This document shows, one piece after another, positions 43,743 through 52,562 of a stretch of DNA of 64,000 nucleotides. The position numbers and the translations under genes are program-made. Location: NCBI RefSeq assembly GCF_900106805.1, contig NZ_FNNP01000012.1:1-64000 (forward strand), in the 5' to 3' direction. The notes under the pieces are model-generated. The model ran no database searches. It worked only from the letters and a program-made list of their open reading frames with translations, and was not told the DNA's origin. This DNA comes from Ruegeria halocynthiae (GTDB taxonomy: Bacteria > Pseudomonadota > Alphaproteobacteria > Rhodobacterales > Rhodobacteraceae). Each line of letters opens with the position of its first letter. The first letter of the stretch is position 1.

Positions 43743-44273
43743 ATGAGAGGCTCCCGCCCCGAACAGGCCGTGCTGACACGCGACACGGACATGAGCAAAA
43801 CCGAAGATACCCGCCGCGTTATCGAAACGATGGTGGATGGATTGAACGATCACCGCATTGCCGACATTGGCGAGTTCTTTGCCGAAGGATTTCGCTGGCT
43901 GGGCAACCAGGGCTGCGGCACCAAGACCGGTCTCAAGGAATTTCAGGAAAACTGGCAACGTCCTTTCCAGGCGGCCTTTTCCGGCAAGACCTGCATTGAT
44001 GAGGCGCGTCTCTATATGGGCGAATGGGCGGCGGCCTTTGGCCGACAAGAGGCCACCCATTCGGGCGAGTTTCTGGGGATCGCGCCGACCGGAAAGCGGG
44101 TCGAGATTCGCTACATGGATTTCTGGAAAGTTGTCGACGGCAAGATTGTCGACAACTGGGTGAATGTCGATTTCGCTCATGTTGCTGCTCAGCTTGGCGT
44201 TGACCTGTTCGACGGACAGGGCTGGGAAACATACGACCGGGGGGAACAGATTCCGCCCCGGCCCGAAAACTGA
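43743..44273 (+). CDS. single-domain SnoaL/NTF2-fold protein 3
   Basis: About 176 residues, one SnoaL domain corresponding to the second half of the long paralogues: [39 protein letters not shown] and [15 protein letters not shown]. The start is set at ATG 43743 behind AAAAGGA; ATG 43791 (MSKTED) is a good alternative. It comes 11 bases before the HpsN-like dehydrogenase gene, so the two are probably translated from one message. Confidence 0.8.
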   Translation: MRGSRPEQAVLTRDTDMSKTEDTRRVIETMVDGLNDHRIADIGEFFAEGFRWLGNQGCGTKTGLKEFQENWQRPFQAAFSGKTCIDEARLYMGEWAAAFGRQEATHSGEFLGIAPTGKRVEIRYMDFWKVVDGKIVDNWVNVDFAHVAAQLGVDLFDGQGWETYDRGEQIPPRPEN

Positions 44274-44284
44274 GGATTAGGACA

Positions 44285-45625
44285 ATGGCAATTGAATATC
44301 TCAAACGCGGCAAACCAGAGGCTGACCGGGCAGAAGACGATGCCCAGACCCGCGCTGTTGTCGAAGCGACGCTCAAGGACATCGAAACCCGCGGTGACGC
44401 CGCCGTGCGCGAACTGTCGGAGAAATTCGACAATTACGCGCCGGAAAGCTTCCGCCTGAGCCAACTGCAGATCGATGCCCTTATCGCATCGCTGACCGAG
44501 CGAGAGCTGGCCGACATCAAATTCGCCCAGAAACAGGTGATGAACTTCGCAAAGGCGCAACGAGATTCAATGCTGGATATCGAAGTTGAAACCCTGCCCG
44601 GTGTGATCCTGGGGCATAAGAACATCCCGGTGCAGTCGGTTGGCTGCTACGTGCCGGGTGGCAAATTTCCGATGGTGGCTTCGGCGCATATGTCGGTGGC
44701 AACCGCCACGGTGGCCGGCGTGCCGCGCATCATCGCCTGCACCCCGCCTTTCAACGGCGAACCCAACGCGGCGGTGATCGCGGCCATGCATCTGGGCGGC
44801 GCCCATGAGATCTATGTCATGGGTGGCATCCAGGCGATTGGCGCCATGGCCATTGGCACCGAGACCATCGACCCGGTTCACATGCTGGTGGGGCCAGGCA
44901 ACGCTTTTGTGGCCGAAGCAAAGCGGCAATTGTTCGGTCGCGTCGGTATCGACCTCTTCGCCGGACCAACCGAGACAATGGTGATCGCGGATGAAACCGC
45001 AGCCGATGCCGAGCTTTGCGCCACCGACCTGCTGGGTCAGGCCGAGCATGGCTATAACAGCCCCTGTGTGCTGCTGACCAACTCGCGTAAACTGGCCGAA
45101 GAAACACTGATCGAGATCGACCGTATCCTGGGCATCCTGCCCACCGCCGGCACTGCCAAGGTGAGTTGGGATGAATATGGCGAGGTCATCGTCTGCGACG
45201 CCTATGACGAGATGTTGCAGGTCGCCGATGAGATTGCCTCGGAACATGTTCAGGTCATGACAGGCCGGGATGACTGGTTCCTGGACAACATGACCTGCTA
45301 TGGCGCGTTGTTCCTTGGACCACGCACCAACGTGGCCAATGGCGACAAGGTGATTGGCACAAACCACACGCTGCCAACCAAGAAAGCTGGGCGCTATACC
45401 GGTGGTCTCTGGGTCGGCAAGTTCATGAAAACCCACAGCTATCAGAAGGTCGTCACCGATGAGGCCGCGACGATGATCGGCGAATACGGCTCGCGCCTTT
45501 GTATGCTGGAGGGCTTTGTCGGCCACGCCGAGCAATGCAACATCCGCGTCCGCCGTTACGGGGGCAACAACGTACCCTATGGCGAGGGCGCGCCCTATCG
45601 CGAGACAGAGGAACTGTCCTCGTAG
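44285..45625 (+). CDS. HisD-family dehydrogenase, HpsN (sulfopropanediol 3-dehydrogenase)-like
   Basis: 446 residues of the histidinol dehydrogenase family. The zinc/substrate motifs [13 protein letters not shown] and [13 protein letters not shown] are present, with [16 protein letters not shown] in the nucleotide region. No histidine genes are nearby. The sequence type and context point to HpsN-like enzymes, which oxidise a primary alcohol to an acid in two NAD steps (for example sulfopropanediol to sulfolactate). No sulfolactate lyase or exporter genes are seen, so another polyol-like substrate is possible. Confidence 0.8.
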   Translation: MAIEYLKRGKPEADRAEDDAQTRAVVEATLKDIETRGDAAVRELSEKFDNYAPESFRLSQLQIDALIASLTERELADIKFAQKQVMNFAKAQRDSMLDIEVETLPGVILGHKNIPVQSVGCYVPGGKFPMVASAHMSVATATVAGVPRIIACTPPFNGEPNAAVIAAMHLGGAHEIYVMGGIQAIGAMAIGTETIDPVHMLVGPGNAFVAEAKRQLFGRVGIDLFAGPTETMVIADETAADAELCATDLLGQAEHGYNSPCVLLTNSRKLAEETLIEIDRILGILPTAGTAKVSWDEYGEVIVCDAYDEMLQVADEIASEHVQVMTGRDDWFLDNMTCYGALFLGPRTNVANGDKVIGTNHTLPTKKAGRYTGGLWVGKFMKTHSYQKVVTDEAATMIGEYGSRLCMLEGFVGHAEQCNIRVRRYGGNNVPYGEGAPYRETEELSS

Positions 45626-45653
45626 CAGGGCAGGGCCAACCACCAAGACACTG

Positions 45654-45676
45654 TCGCCTGGGTTCCGCCCGGGCGA
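45654..45676 (+). other. hairpin between the HpsN-like and SnoaL-like genes
   Basis: TCGCCTGGG (45654-45662) pairs with CCCGGGCGA (45668-45676), with one T-G pair and a five-base loop. It is one of several intercistronic hairpins in the island; no T-run follows. Confidence 0.5.
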
Positions 45677-45720
45677 CCCAGAGAAAGAAAGACCTAGCCG
45701 GAGCTATGTGAGAATTCGCA

Positions 45721-46770
45721 ATGGATGCACATTCAGCCCACAAAGCCCTGATCGCGCCCCTGCGCGCGGCGATGCATGATTTTGACGCAGCCTCAGTGCG
45801 CGCCGCGTTGCGGGCAGTGATTGCCCCTGACGCCGTCATCCACATGGCGCATCCGTTTGGTGATCTGAGCGGGCCGCAGCAGCTATATGACACTTGCTAC
45901 GCGCCACTCCTTAATGCGATGCCTGATCTCGAGCGCCGGGACTGGATCGTTATGGGTGGCCGAACCGAACATGGCGACGATTGGGTCGGGTGCGGAGGCC
46001 ATTACTATGGGACCTTTGTTGCGCCGTGGCTGGATATACCACCGACCGGCCATCTGACCCACATGCGGTTTCACGAATTTTATCGGATTGCCGATGGTCA
46101 GGTGGTTGAGGCTCAGGCGATCTGGGACATTCCCGAAATCATGATGCAGGCCAAGGCCTGGCCGATGGCCCCGTCTTTGGGGCTGGAGTTTTGTGTGCCC
46201 GGACCAGCAACCCAGGACGGCATCGTGCCGGGTCCGTGGGACGGGGCGCGTTCAAAAGCATCGTGCGATCACATCCTCAATATGCTTGAGTACCTCACAA
46301 AACACCCCAGCCAGGGAGGGCCCGAAGTGATGGAGATGCACCGCTTTTGGCATCCCCGCATGAACTGGTACGGCCCCTCCGGGATAGGCACCGGGCGCGG
46401 CATCGCGGGCTTTCGCAACTGGCACCAGATCCCGTTCCTGAACGGCATGCCCGACCGCGGCAAGAACGTCGAAAATATCACCTATCACTTCTTTGGCGAC
46501 GCCGAATATGCCGCCGTCACCGGATGGCCGAACATGATCCAGACCGTGACCAATGACGGCTGGATGGGGATTGCACCCTCGGGCAAGAAGATCACCATGC
46601 GCAGCCTCGATTTCTGGCGGCTGGAAAATGGCCTTATCCGCGAGAACTGGGTCATGGTCGATCTGCTGGACGCTTACCGGCAATTGGGCGTAGATGTCTT
46701 TGCCCGGCTGCGCGAATTCAACAAGGCACGTGTGCCGGGCACGATTCCCTTCCCGATCGGCGAGGTCTGA
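45721..46770 (+). CDS. two-domain SnoaL/NTF2-fold protein 4
   Basis: 349 residues. The first half has a HFYGTFV-like strand (GGHYYGTFVAPWLDIPPTGHL) and FYRIADGQVVEAQ; the second has MNWYGPSGIGTGRGIAGF, TGWPNMIQTV, GIAPSGKKITMRSLDFW and GLIRENWVMVDLLDAYRQLG. It is closest by eye to protein 1, including the final helix. The gene is followed after one base by the SDR gene. Function unknown. Confidence 0.8.
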   Translation: MDAHSAHKALIAPLRAAMHDFDAASVRAALRAVIAPDAVIHMAHPFGDLSGPQQLYDTCYAPLLNAMPDLERRDWIVMGGRTEHGDDWVGCGGHYYGTFVAPWLDIPPTGHLTHMRFHEFYRIADGQVVEAQAIWDIPEIMMQAKAWPMAPSLGLEFCVPGPATQDGIVPGPWDGARSKASCDHILNMLEYLTKHPSQGGPEVMEMHRFWHPRMNWYGPSGIGTGRGIAGFRNWHQIPFLNGMPDRGKNVENITYHFFGDAEYAAVTGWPNMIQTVTNDGWMGIAPSGKKITMRSLDFWRLENGLIRENWVMVDLLDAYRQLGVDVFARLREFNKARVPGTIPFPIGEV

Positions 46771-46771
46771 T

Positions 46772-47539
46772 ATGCTCCAATTTCCCAGCACTCCCAGTTT
46801 TGACCTGAGCGGCAAGCACGCGCTCGTTGCCGGGGCTTCGTCCGGCATCGGCATGGCCTGCGCCGTAGCACTGGCGGAACATGGTGCTGAGGTCACTCTG
46901 GCGGCGCGTCGCACGGATGCGCTGCAGGGTATCGCTGACGAAATGGCTGCTCGGGGATGGGCTGCCAAGGTTCTGGAACTTGATGTTTCGGACGTGGCGG
47001 CAACCGCTGAGGCCGTAACGCAGAACGGGCCGTTCGATATTCTGCTGAACTCTGCCGGGCTTGCCCGTCACAGCAAGGTCGTGGACACGCAGCCAGATGA
47101 TTTCGATGCAGTGGTGGGCGTCAATGTAAAAGGCGCCTATTTCCTGACTCAGGCCGTTGCCAAGGGCCTGCTTGACGCTGGTCGCCCCGGTTCGCTGATC
47201 AATATCTCTAGCCAGATGGGTCATGTCGGCGGTCGCGAGCGCGCGGTTTATTGCGCCTCGAAATTTGCGGTCGAGGGTTTCACCAAGGCGATGGCGCTGG
47301 AGTTCGGGCCGGCTAAGATCCGGGTTAACACGATTTGCCCCACCTTCATTCTGACCGAGCTGACCAAATCCACCTTCGTCGACCCGGATAAACGGGCTTG
47401 GATTCTGGATAAGATAAAACTGGGCCGTGCGGGAGAGATTGAAGACATCATGGGAGCCGTCGTCTATCTGGCCTCGGATGCATCGGCATTAGTGACCGGT
47501 ACGGCATTGATGGTGGACGGAGGTTGGACAGCAGACTGA
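46772..47539 (+). CDS. short-chain dehydrogenase/reductase
   Basis: About 255 residues, classical SDR. Cofactor motif GASSGIG near residue 20, NSAG, catalytic Ser in NISSQMG, and the YCASK Tyr-Lys pair near residue 160; the C-terminus VTGTALMVDGGWTAD is typical. LAARR after the second strand suggests NADP. It probably oxidises a secondary alcohol of the island's substrate. Its stop shares one base with the LacI-type gene. Confidence 0.9.
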   Translation: MLQFPSTPSFDLSGKHALVAGASSGIGMACAVALAEHGAEVTLAARRTDALQGIADEMAARGWAAKVLELDVSDVAATAEAVTQNGPFDILLNSAGLARHSKVVDTQPDDFDAVVGVNVKGAYFLTQAVAKGLLDAGRPGSLINISSQMGHVGGRERAVYCASKFAVEGFTKAMALEFGPAKIRVNTICPTFILTELTKSTFVDPDKRAWILDKIKLGRAGEIEDIMGAVVYLASDASALVTGTALMVDGGWTAD

Positions 47540-48558
47540 TGGCGACACACAAGGTTACATCCATGGAAGTCGCCCGCCTTGCTGGCGTCAGCCAGTCGGC
47601 GGTCAGCCGGGTGTTTACGCCCGGCGCTTCGGCTTCGAAAAAGACCATCGAAAAAGTGCGCAAAGCGGCCCAGGAACTGGGCTATCGCCCGAATGTACTG
47701 GCACGCGCCATGGTCTCGGGCAAAAGCGGCATCATCGGGTTGGTCGTCGCTTATCTAAACAACCAATTCTACCCCGAAGCGCTCGAAAAACTGTCGAACA
47801 TCTTACAAGAGCGCGGTTACCATGTGTTGGTTTTTATGGCGCCCCAATCGGCGGGCAACATCGACAAGGTGGTTGAAGAGATCCTCGATTTTCAGGTGGA
47901 TGGCATCATCGCGGCCTCTGTGGCCCTGTCCTCGGACCTGTCTGACCGCTGCCGACTGGCGGGTGTCCCGATGGTGCTGTTTAACCGGGCGCAAGACGAC
48001 CCCGCCATGTCGGCGGTCACGTCGGACAATATCGCCGGAGGGCGAAAGGCCGCCGAGTTCCTGCTAGCTGGTGGGCATCACAAGATCGGCTATATCGCTG
48101 GGTGGGAAGGCGCCTCGACCCAGCGCGATCGCGAGGCGGGCTTTGTAAGGGGCCTGCGGGACGCCGGGGTCGAGCTTCATGCCCGCGAGGTGGGAAACTT
48201 TACGACAGAAGAGGCGCGGGACGCGACCCGCCGTATGTTTGCCTCGGACCCGCCCGATGCGGTCTTTGTCGCCAATGACCATATGGCCATCGCGGTGATG
48301 GACACGCTCCGGTTCGAATTGGGGTTGAATGTCCCGGGCGACGTTTCGGTCATTGGATATGACGATGTCACGGTCGCCTCATGGCCCGCCTATGATTTGA
48401 CCACCATTCGGCAACCGGCCAATCGCATGGTCGCCGAAACCGTCAATATTCTGCTGAGCAATATCGAAGACCCGGATGTCGATCCCCGGCGTGTGGAAAT
48501 CGACGGCCCGCTTATTATTCGCGGTTCAGCCCGCATACCTGAAGGATGGAAAACATGA
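47539..48558 (+). CDS. LacI-family transcriptional regulator
   Basis: About 339 residues. N-terminal LacI helix-turn-helix (SMEVARLAGVSQSAVSRVF) with hinge helix (GYRPNVLARAM), then a periplasmic-binding-protein-like effector domain (GIIGLVVAYLNNQFYPEAL; VTSDNIAGGRKA; DAVFVANDHMAI). ATG 47539 is preferred over TTG 47524. It is embedded in the catabolic operon and is the obvious candidate to bind the two TTTTGCA palindromes at 37971-38044. The inducer should be the imported compound or a breakdown product. Confidence 0.92.
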   Translation: MATHKVTSMEVARLAGVSQSAVSRVFTPGASASKKTIEKVRKAAQELGYRPNVLARAMVSGKSGIIGLVVAYLNNQFYPEALEKLSNILQERGYHVLVFMAPQSAGNIDKVVEEILDFQVDGIIAASVALSSDLSDRCRLAGVPMVLFNRAQDDPAMSAVTSDNIAGGRKAAEFLLAGGHHKIGYIAGWEGASTQRDREAGFVRGLRDAGVELHAREVGNFTTEEARDATRRMFASDPPDAVFVANDHMAIAVMDTLRFELGLNVPGDVSVIGYDDVTVASWPAYDLTTIRQPANRMVAETVNILLSNIEDPDVDPRRVEIDGPLIIRGSARIPEGWKT

Positions 48559-49529
48559 AGGGATTTGATTCCAAATTTCAGGATTTCCCCGACTATATCA
48601 TCGGGATCACCAAAGAGATCTGGGAAGATCGCGGCCTCGCCACGCTGCATGGTTATTATGCCCCCGATATCGTTGTGCGGCTGCCCGGATCGGTGTCCGT
48701 CGGCAATCAGAACGTCATTGCCGCCACGATGGCCACCCTGGCCGAATTCCCTGATCGTACCCTGTTGGGCGAGGATGTGATCTGGTCGGGAACACCGGAA
48801 GAGGGCATGCTGTCGTCGCATCGCATACTTTCAACCGCGACCCATCTGGGCGACGGGGTCTATGGCAAGGCGACCGGGACAAAGCTGGTCTATCGCATCC
48901 TTGCCGATTGCCACGCCATCAACAATCAGATCAATGACGAATGGCTGATCCGCGACCAGAGCGCGATCGTGCGGCAGATGGGCTGGGACCCCAAGGAGTA
49001 TACCCGCGACCTGATTGCGCGCGAGGGCGGGCCAGATGCCTGTGTTCAGCCCCTCACACCTGCAAACGACCAGCCCGGCCCTTACAAAGGCCGTGGCAAT
49101 GACAATGAATGGGGCCAGAAATACGCCGACATCCTGACCCGGATCATGGGCGCTGATATGGGCGCGCTCAGGGCGGAATATGACCGCGCCGTCCTGTCGG
49201 AATATCCCGGTGGTGCAACCGGACATAGCTGGGAGCCGGTAGATCGGTTTTGGATGGGTCTGCGCGCGTCATTCCCAAACGCTGACTTCAAGATCCATCA
49301 TCAGATCGGTCGGGATGACCCGATGATGCCGCCCCGCGCCGCAATCCGCTGGACGCTGCACGGCAAGCATGACGGCTGGGGCGTTTTCGGCGTGCCGACC
49401 GGGGCCGAGGTTTATGTGCTGGGCATCAGCCAGGCGGAATTCGGGCCTTGGGGCCTGCGCCGGGAATTTACCCTGTTTGATGAAACCGCGATCTGGAAAC
49501 AGATCCTGTTGAAAACCGGCGACCTCTGA
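48546..49529 (+). CDS. two-domain SnoaL/NTF2-fold protein 5
   Basis: 327 residues. The first half resembles SnoaL strands (GYYAPDIVVRLPGS; YRILADCHAINNQINDEWLIRD); the second half has WEPVDRFWMGLRASFPNADFK, RAAIRWTLHGKHDGWG and RREFTLFDETAIWKQIL. It is more distant from proteins 1, 2 and 4. ATG 48546 or 48555 can serve as start; both overlap the LacI-type stop. The first half resembles cyclase-type SnoaL proteins, but the reaction is not known. Confidence 0.75.
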   Translation: MENMKGFDSKFQDFPDYIIGITKEIWEDRGLATLHGYYAPDIVVRLPGSVSVGNQNVIAATMATLAEFPDRTLLGEDVIWSGTPEEGMLSSHRILSTATHLGDGVYGKATGTKLVYRILADCHAINNQINDEWLIRDQSAIVRQMGWDPKEYTRDLIAREGGPDACVQPLTPANDQPGPYKGRGNDNEWGQKYADILTRIMGADMGALRAEYDRAVLSEYPGGATGHSWEPVDRFWMGLRASFPNADFKIHHQIGRDDPMMPPRAAIRWTLHGKHDGWGVFGVPTGAEVYVLGISQAEFGPWGLRREFTLFDETAIWKQILLKTGDL

Positions 49530-49640
49530 CATGCCGCATAATTTCTCAAATCTGGATGCCGGGCAGGCGATGCGGCGGTTTCACGCCCACCGAGCCAGCC
49601 TGCGCGCCCGGCGGCTGAACAATCGCCCTCCAAGCGGATC

Positions 49641-49659
49641 GGTTTGACCCCATCAAACC
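49641..49659 (+). other. hairpin before the cupin gene
   Basis: GGTTTGA (49641-49647) pairs perfectly with TCAAACC (49653-49659) around five bases. It lies 21 bases before the cupin ATG, just upstream of the ribosome site AAAGGAAGAG. Confidence 0.45.
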
Positions 49660-49680
49660 CAACGCAAAAGGAAGAGAGAT

Positions 49681-50643
49681 ATGAGTACAATCGAAAGCCG
49701 CATCGTCCGTTATGGTGAGCTGAAACCCTGCAAAACCGCCTTTATCGACGCCCATACGCCGGGCTCGGACCAGAAAGAGAATTTTACCATTATCGGAGGC
49801 GGCGTCAGCGAAAGCCCGGACCAGCATGTCCATATCACGGACAAGGTCGGGTTCAATATCGGGGCTGCGGGACAACCGCCGAAATGCCGCAACTCGCTGC
49901 ACAGCCACACCACAGCGGAAGTGTTCTTTGTTGCCAAGGGCCGCTGGCGGTTCTTCTGGGGTCGTTACGGTACCGCAGGTGAGTTCATTGCCGAGGAAGG
50001 CGACATTTTCAACATTCCGACCGGCATCTTTCGCGGGTTCGAAAATGTCGGTCAGGACTACGGGATGATCATGTCGATGCTCGGCGGCGACGACGCTGGC
50101 GGCGGTGTGACCTGGGCACCGCAAGTCATTCAGGACGCGCAGGCCCATGGCTTGGTGCTGGGCAATAACGGCGTACTTTATGACAGCAAAAGGGGCGAAG
50201 AACTGCCGCATAATGTGCAGCCCATGCCGTTGCTGACCGAGAAAGAGCTGAAAGCCTACCCCGAGGTTCCTGTTGATGCGGTGATCGGCAAGTATGTCGC
50301 CCGCTACTGGGACCTGATGGCGCTTGCGGCTGACAAACCGGTGGCCGTGATCGGTGAGAATGGCCTGATCGAGGACAAGCCCGGCTTCGAGGTCGATTTC
50401 CTGACCCGCGGCTCGGCCGTTGCCGAACAGGTCATGGCGGAAAAACCGGTGGTTCTGATGCCGGCCAGCGGCCATTGGCGTATCAAGATCAATGAGGTCG
50501 AGACCACCCTGTCCAACGGTGATACCGCGCTGGTTCTGCCCGGTGAGAGCTACAGCGCCGAGCCGTCGATGACCGGGCAGGCGGGCCTGTATCGAATCAC
50601 CGCCACCGACGATCCGGCGGGCGCAACCTGGACGGGTGCATAA
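49681..50643 (+). CDS. cupin-domain protein
   Basis: 320 residues. The main cupin motif is SLHSHTTAEVFFVAKGRWRF near residue 73, with H-x-H and Glu as metal ligands and a later EGDIFNIPTG turn. A second, weaker cupin-like barrel lies near the C-terminus (LMPASGHWRIKIN; GDTALVLPGES). Two-barrel cupins of this type include dioxygenases and isomerases. It lies between the SnoaL and MetE-like genes. A sugar-isomerase or ring-cleavage role is possible but not shown. Confidence 0.8.
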   Translation: MSTIESRIVRYGELKPCKTAFIDAHTPGSDQKENFTIIGGGVSESPDQHVHITDKVGFNIGAAGQPPKCRNSLHSHTTAEVFFVAKGRWRFFWGRYGTAGEFIAEEGDIFNIPTGIFRGFENVGQDYGMIMSMLGGDDAGGGVTWAPQVIQDAQAHGLVLGNNGVLYDSKRGEELPHNVQPMPLLTEKELKAYPEVPVDAVIGKYVARYWDLMALAADKPVAVIGENGLIEDKPGFEVDFLTRGSAVAEQVMAEKPVVLMPASGHWRIKINEVETTLSNGDTALVLPGESYSAEPSMTGQAGLYRITATDDPAGATWTGA

Positions 50644-50690
50644 CGCCAAAGTTGCGTCTCCCGAATTCAATCGGGGCATGCTCAGCACAT

Positions 50691-50719
50691 CCTGCGCCTG
50701 GTTTCCGGCCCGGCGCAGG
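50691..50719 (+). other. hairpin before the MetE-like gene
   Basis: CCTGCGCC (50691-50698) pairs with GGCGCAGG (50712-50719). It stands 26 bases upstream of the MetE-like start. It could partly terminate or process the message. Confidence 0.5.
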
Positions 50720-50745
50720 AACAAGTTTTGAAGGGAGATGAATAC

Positions 50746-51870
50746 ATGACCCGCATTTCAACCACCCATGTGGGAAGCTTGCCGCGCAGTCAGGAGGTCG
50801 TGGACTTCATCTTCGCGCGCGAGCGGGAGGAACCGTTTGATCAGGCAGCCTTCGATGCCTGCATGACCGCCGCGGTCTGCGAGACCGTGCGCAAACAGGC
50901 CGAGGCCGGGGTTGATATCGTCTCGGACGGTGAGACCTCGAAAATCTCCTACGCCACTTATGTGAAGGACCGCTATACCGGCTTTGATGGGGATAGTCCC
51001 CGCAACGCGCCGGCTGATCTCAAAATGTTTCCGGGCTTTTTGCAACGTTTGGCGGATGACGGTGGAACGCCTCAATATGCGCGGCCCATGTGCGTGGGTG
51101 AGGTGCGCTCGAAAGGCCAAGATGAACTGCAGAAAGATATTGCCAATCTCAAGGCCGCGATGGCCGAACATGGGGTCAAACGCGGATTCATGAACGCCGC
51201 CAGCCCCGGGGTAATTTCTCTGTTTCTGCAAAATGATTTCTATCCAACGCGTGAGGCCTATCTGGCCGCGCTCGCCGATGCGATGAAGGCGGAGTATGAG
51301 ACCATCGTTGGTGCCGGTCTGGACTTGCAGCTGGATTGCCCGGATCTGGCCCTGTCGCGCCATATGCTGTTCACTGATCTGTCCGACGACGAGTTCGTGA
51401 AAATCGCCGATATGCATGTCGAAGCGCTCAACCACGCGCTGCAAAACGTCCCATCCGAAAAAGTGCGTGTGCATATTTGCTGGGGCAATTACGAGGGTCC
51501 GCATTGCTGTGACATCGGCATGGACAAGGTGTTTCCAACGCTGATGTCCACCAAATCGCGGTACGTTCTGTTCGAAACCTCGAACCCGCGCCATGCGCAT
51601 GAATGGACGGTGTTCCGTGACCGTAAGAAAGAAATTCCGGATGACAAGGTCTTGGTGCCCGGCGTGGTCGACACCACGACCAATTTTGTCGAACACCCGG
51701 AACTGATCGCGCAGCGTGTCGAGCGGTTTGCGAACATCGTAGGCGCCGAGCGGGTGATAGCGGGGTCGGATTGTGGCTTTGGCACCTTTGCAGGCTTTGG
51801 TGCGGTCGACCCGGATATCGCCTATGCCAAGTTGGGCGCGCTTGCCGAAGGGGCCGCCCTGATCAAATGA
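50746..51870 (+). CDS. MetE-like cobalamin-independent methyltransferase barrel
   Basis: About 374 residues, equal to the C-terminal zinc barrel of methionine synthase MetE, without the N-terminal duplicate. It begins TRISTTHVGSLPRSQ. Zinc ligand motifs are VHICWGN (His-x-Cys) and AGSDCGFGTF (Cys). Stand-alone barrels like this transfer methyl groups between folate, methylated substrates or thiols. In this island it may remove a methyl group from the substrate or make methionine from it. The ATG 50746 follows AAGGGAGATG; stop overlaps the hydrolase gene (ATGA). Confidence 0.85.
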   Translation: MTRISTTHVGSLPRSQEVVDFIFAREREEPFDQAAFDACMTAAVCETVRKQAEAGVDIVSDGETSKISYATYVKDRYTGFDGDSPRNAPADLKMFPGFLQRLADDGGTPQYARPMCVGEVRSKGQDELQKDIANLKAAMAEHGVKRGFMNAASPGVISLFLQNDFYPTREAYLAALADAMKAEYETIVGAGLDLQLDCPDLALSRHMLFTDLSDDEFVKIADMHVEALNHALQNVPSEKVRVHICWGNYEGPHCCDIGMDKVFPTLMSTKSRYVLFETSNPRHAHEWTVFRDRKKEIPDDKVLVPGVVDTTTNFVEHPELIAQRVERFANIVGAERVIAGSDCGFGTFAGFGAVDPDIAYAKLGALAEGAALIK

Positions 51871-52562
51871 CGCCGCTTATCCTCCTGCCCGGTATGATGT
51901 GCGATGCGCGGTTGTTCGCCCCGCAGATTGACGCTCTGTCGGGCAAATACCCGATCCTGTCCGCACCCATCGGCGGACAGGACACAATGCAGGCGCTGGC
52001 TGCCGATGTGTTGGCCTACGCGCCTGATCGTTTTGCCATGCTGGGGCTCTCGATGGGCGGTATCGTGGCGATGGAAATCCTGCGACAGGCCCCAGACCGT
52101 GTGGCCGGGTTGGCATTGATGGACACGAACCCACTGGCTGAGTTGGACGAGGTCAAGGCCAGACGCGGCCCTCAAATCAATGCCGTCGAACGGGGCAACC
52201 TGCGCAAGGTGATGGCCGAAGAGATGAAGCCGAACTATCTGACGGACGGGCCGCGCCGCGCCGCCATTCTGGACTTGTGCATGGATATGGCCACGGATCT
52301 TGGGTCGGACGTTTTCATCAATCAATCCAAAGCTCTGCGTGATCGCACTGATCAGACCAACACCCTGGGCAAATTCACCGGCGCAGCACTGATTCTGTGC
52401 GGGCGCGACGATGCGCTCTGCCCTGTCTCAAGGCATGAATTGATGCACGATCTGATGCCGCAGAGCCGGTTGGAGATCATCGAAAACGCCGGCCACCTGC
52501 CGACTCTGGAACAACCGCAACAAACAACGGCGGCACTGACCCGCTGGCTGGAGATGATATGA
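51867..52562 (+). CDS. alpha/beta hydrolase
   Basis: About 231 residues. Nucleophile elbow GLSMGG near residue 58, Asp region LILCGRDDALCP, and His in ENAGHLPTLEQP complete the triad. It starts MTPLILLPGMMCDARL, the standard first strand and oxyanion region. Four-base overlaps on both sides show tight coupling with the MetE-like and RraA-like genes. An ester, lactone or C-C bond hydrolase role is likely. The longer frame from 51771 lies in the MetE-like gene. Confidence 0.87.
   Translation: MTPLILLPGMMCDARLFAPQIDALSGKYPILSAPIGGQDTMQALAADVLAYAPDRFAMLGLSMGGIVAMEILRQAPDRVAGLALMDTNPLAELDEVKARRGPQINAVERGNLRKVMAEEMKPNYLTDGPRRAAILDLCMDMATDLGSDVFINQSKALRDRTDQTNTLGKFTGAALILCGRDDALCPVSRHELMHDLMPQSRLEIIENAGHLPTLEQPQQTTAALTRWLEMI

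Noticed and set aside
44285..45625. Reading the HisD-family gene as histidinol dehydrogenase of histidine biosynthesis
   Set aside because: No other his gene is near, it is embedded in a catabolic operon, and the sequence resembles HpsN-like enzymes.
49546..50724. 392-codon minus-strand frame opposite the cupin gene
   Set aside because: Antisense shadow; the cupin metal motif is on the plus strand.
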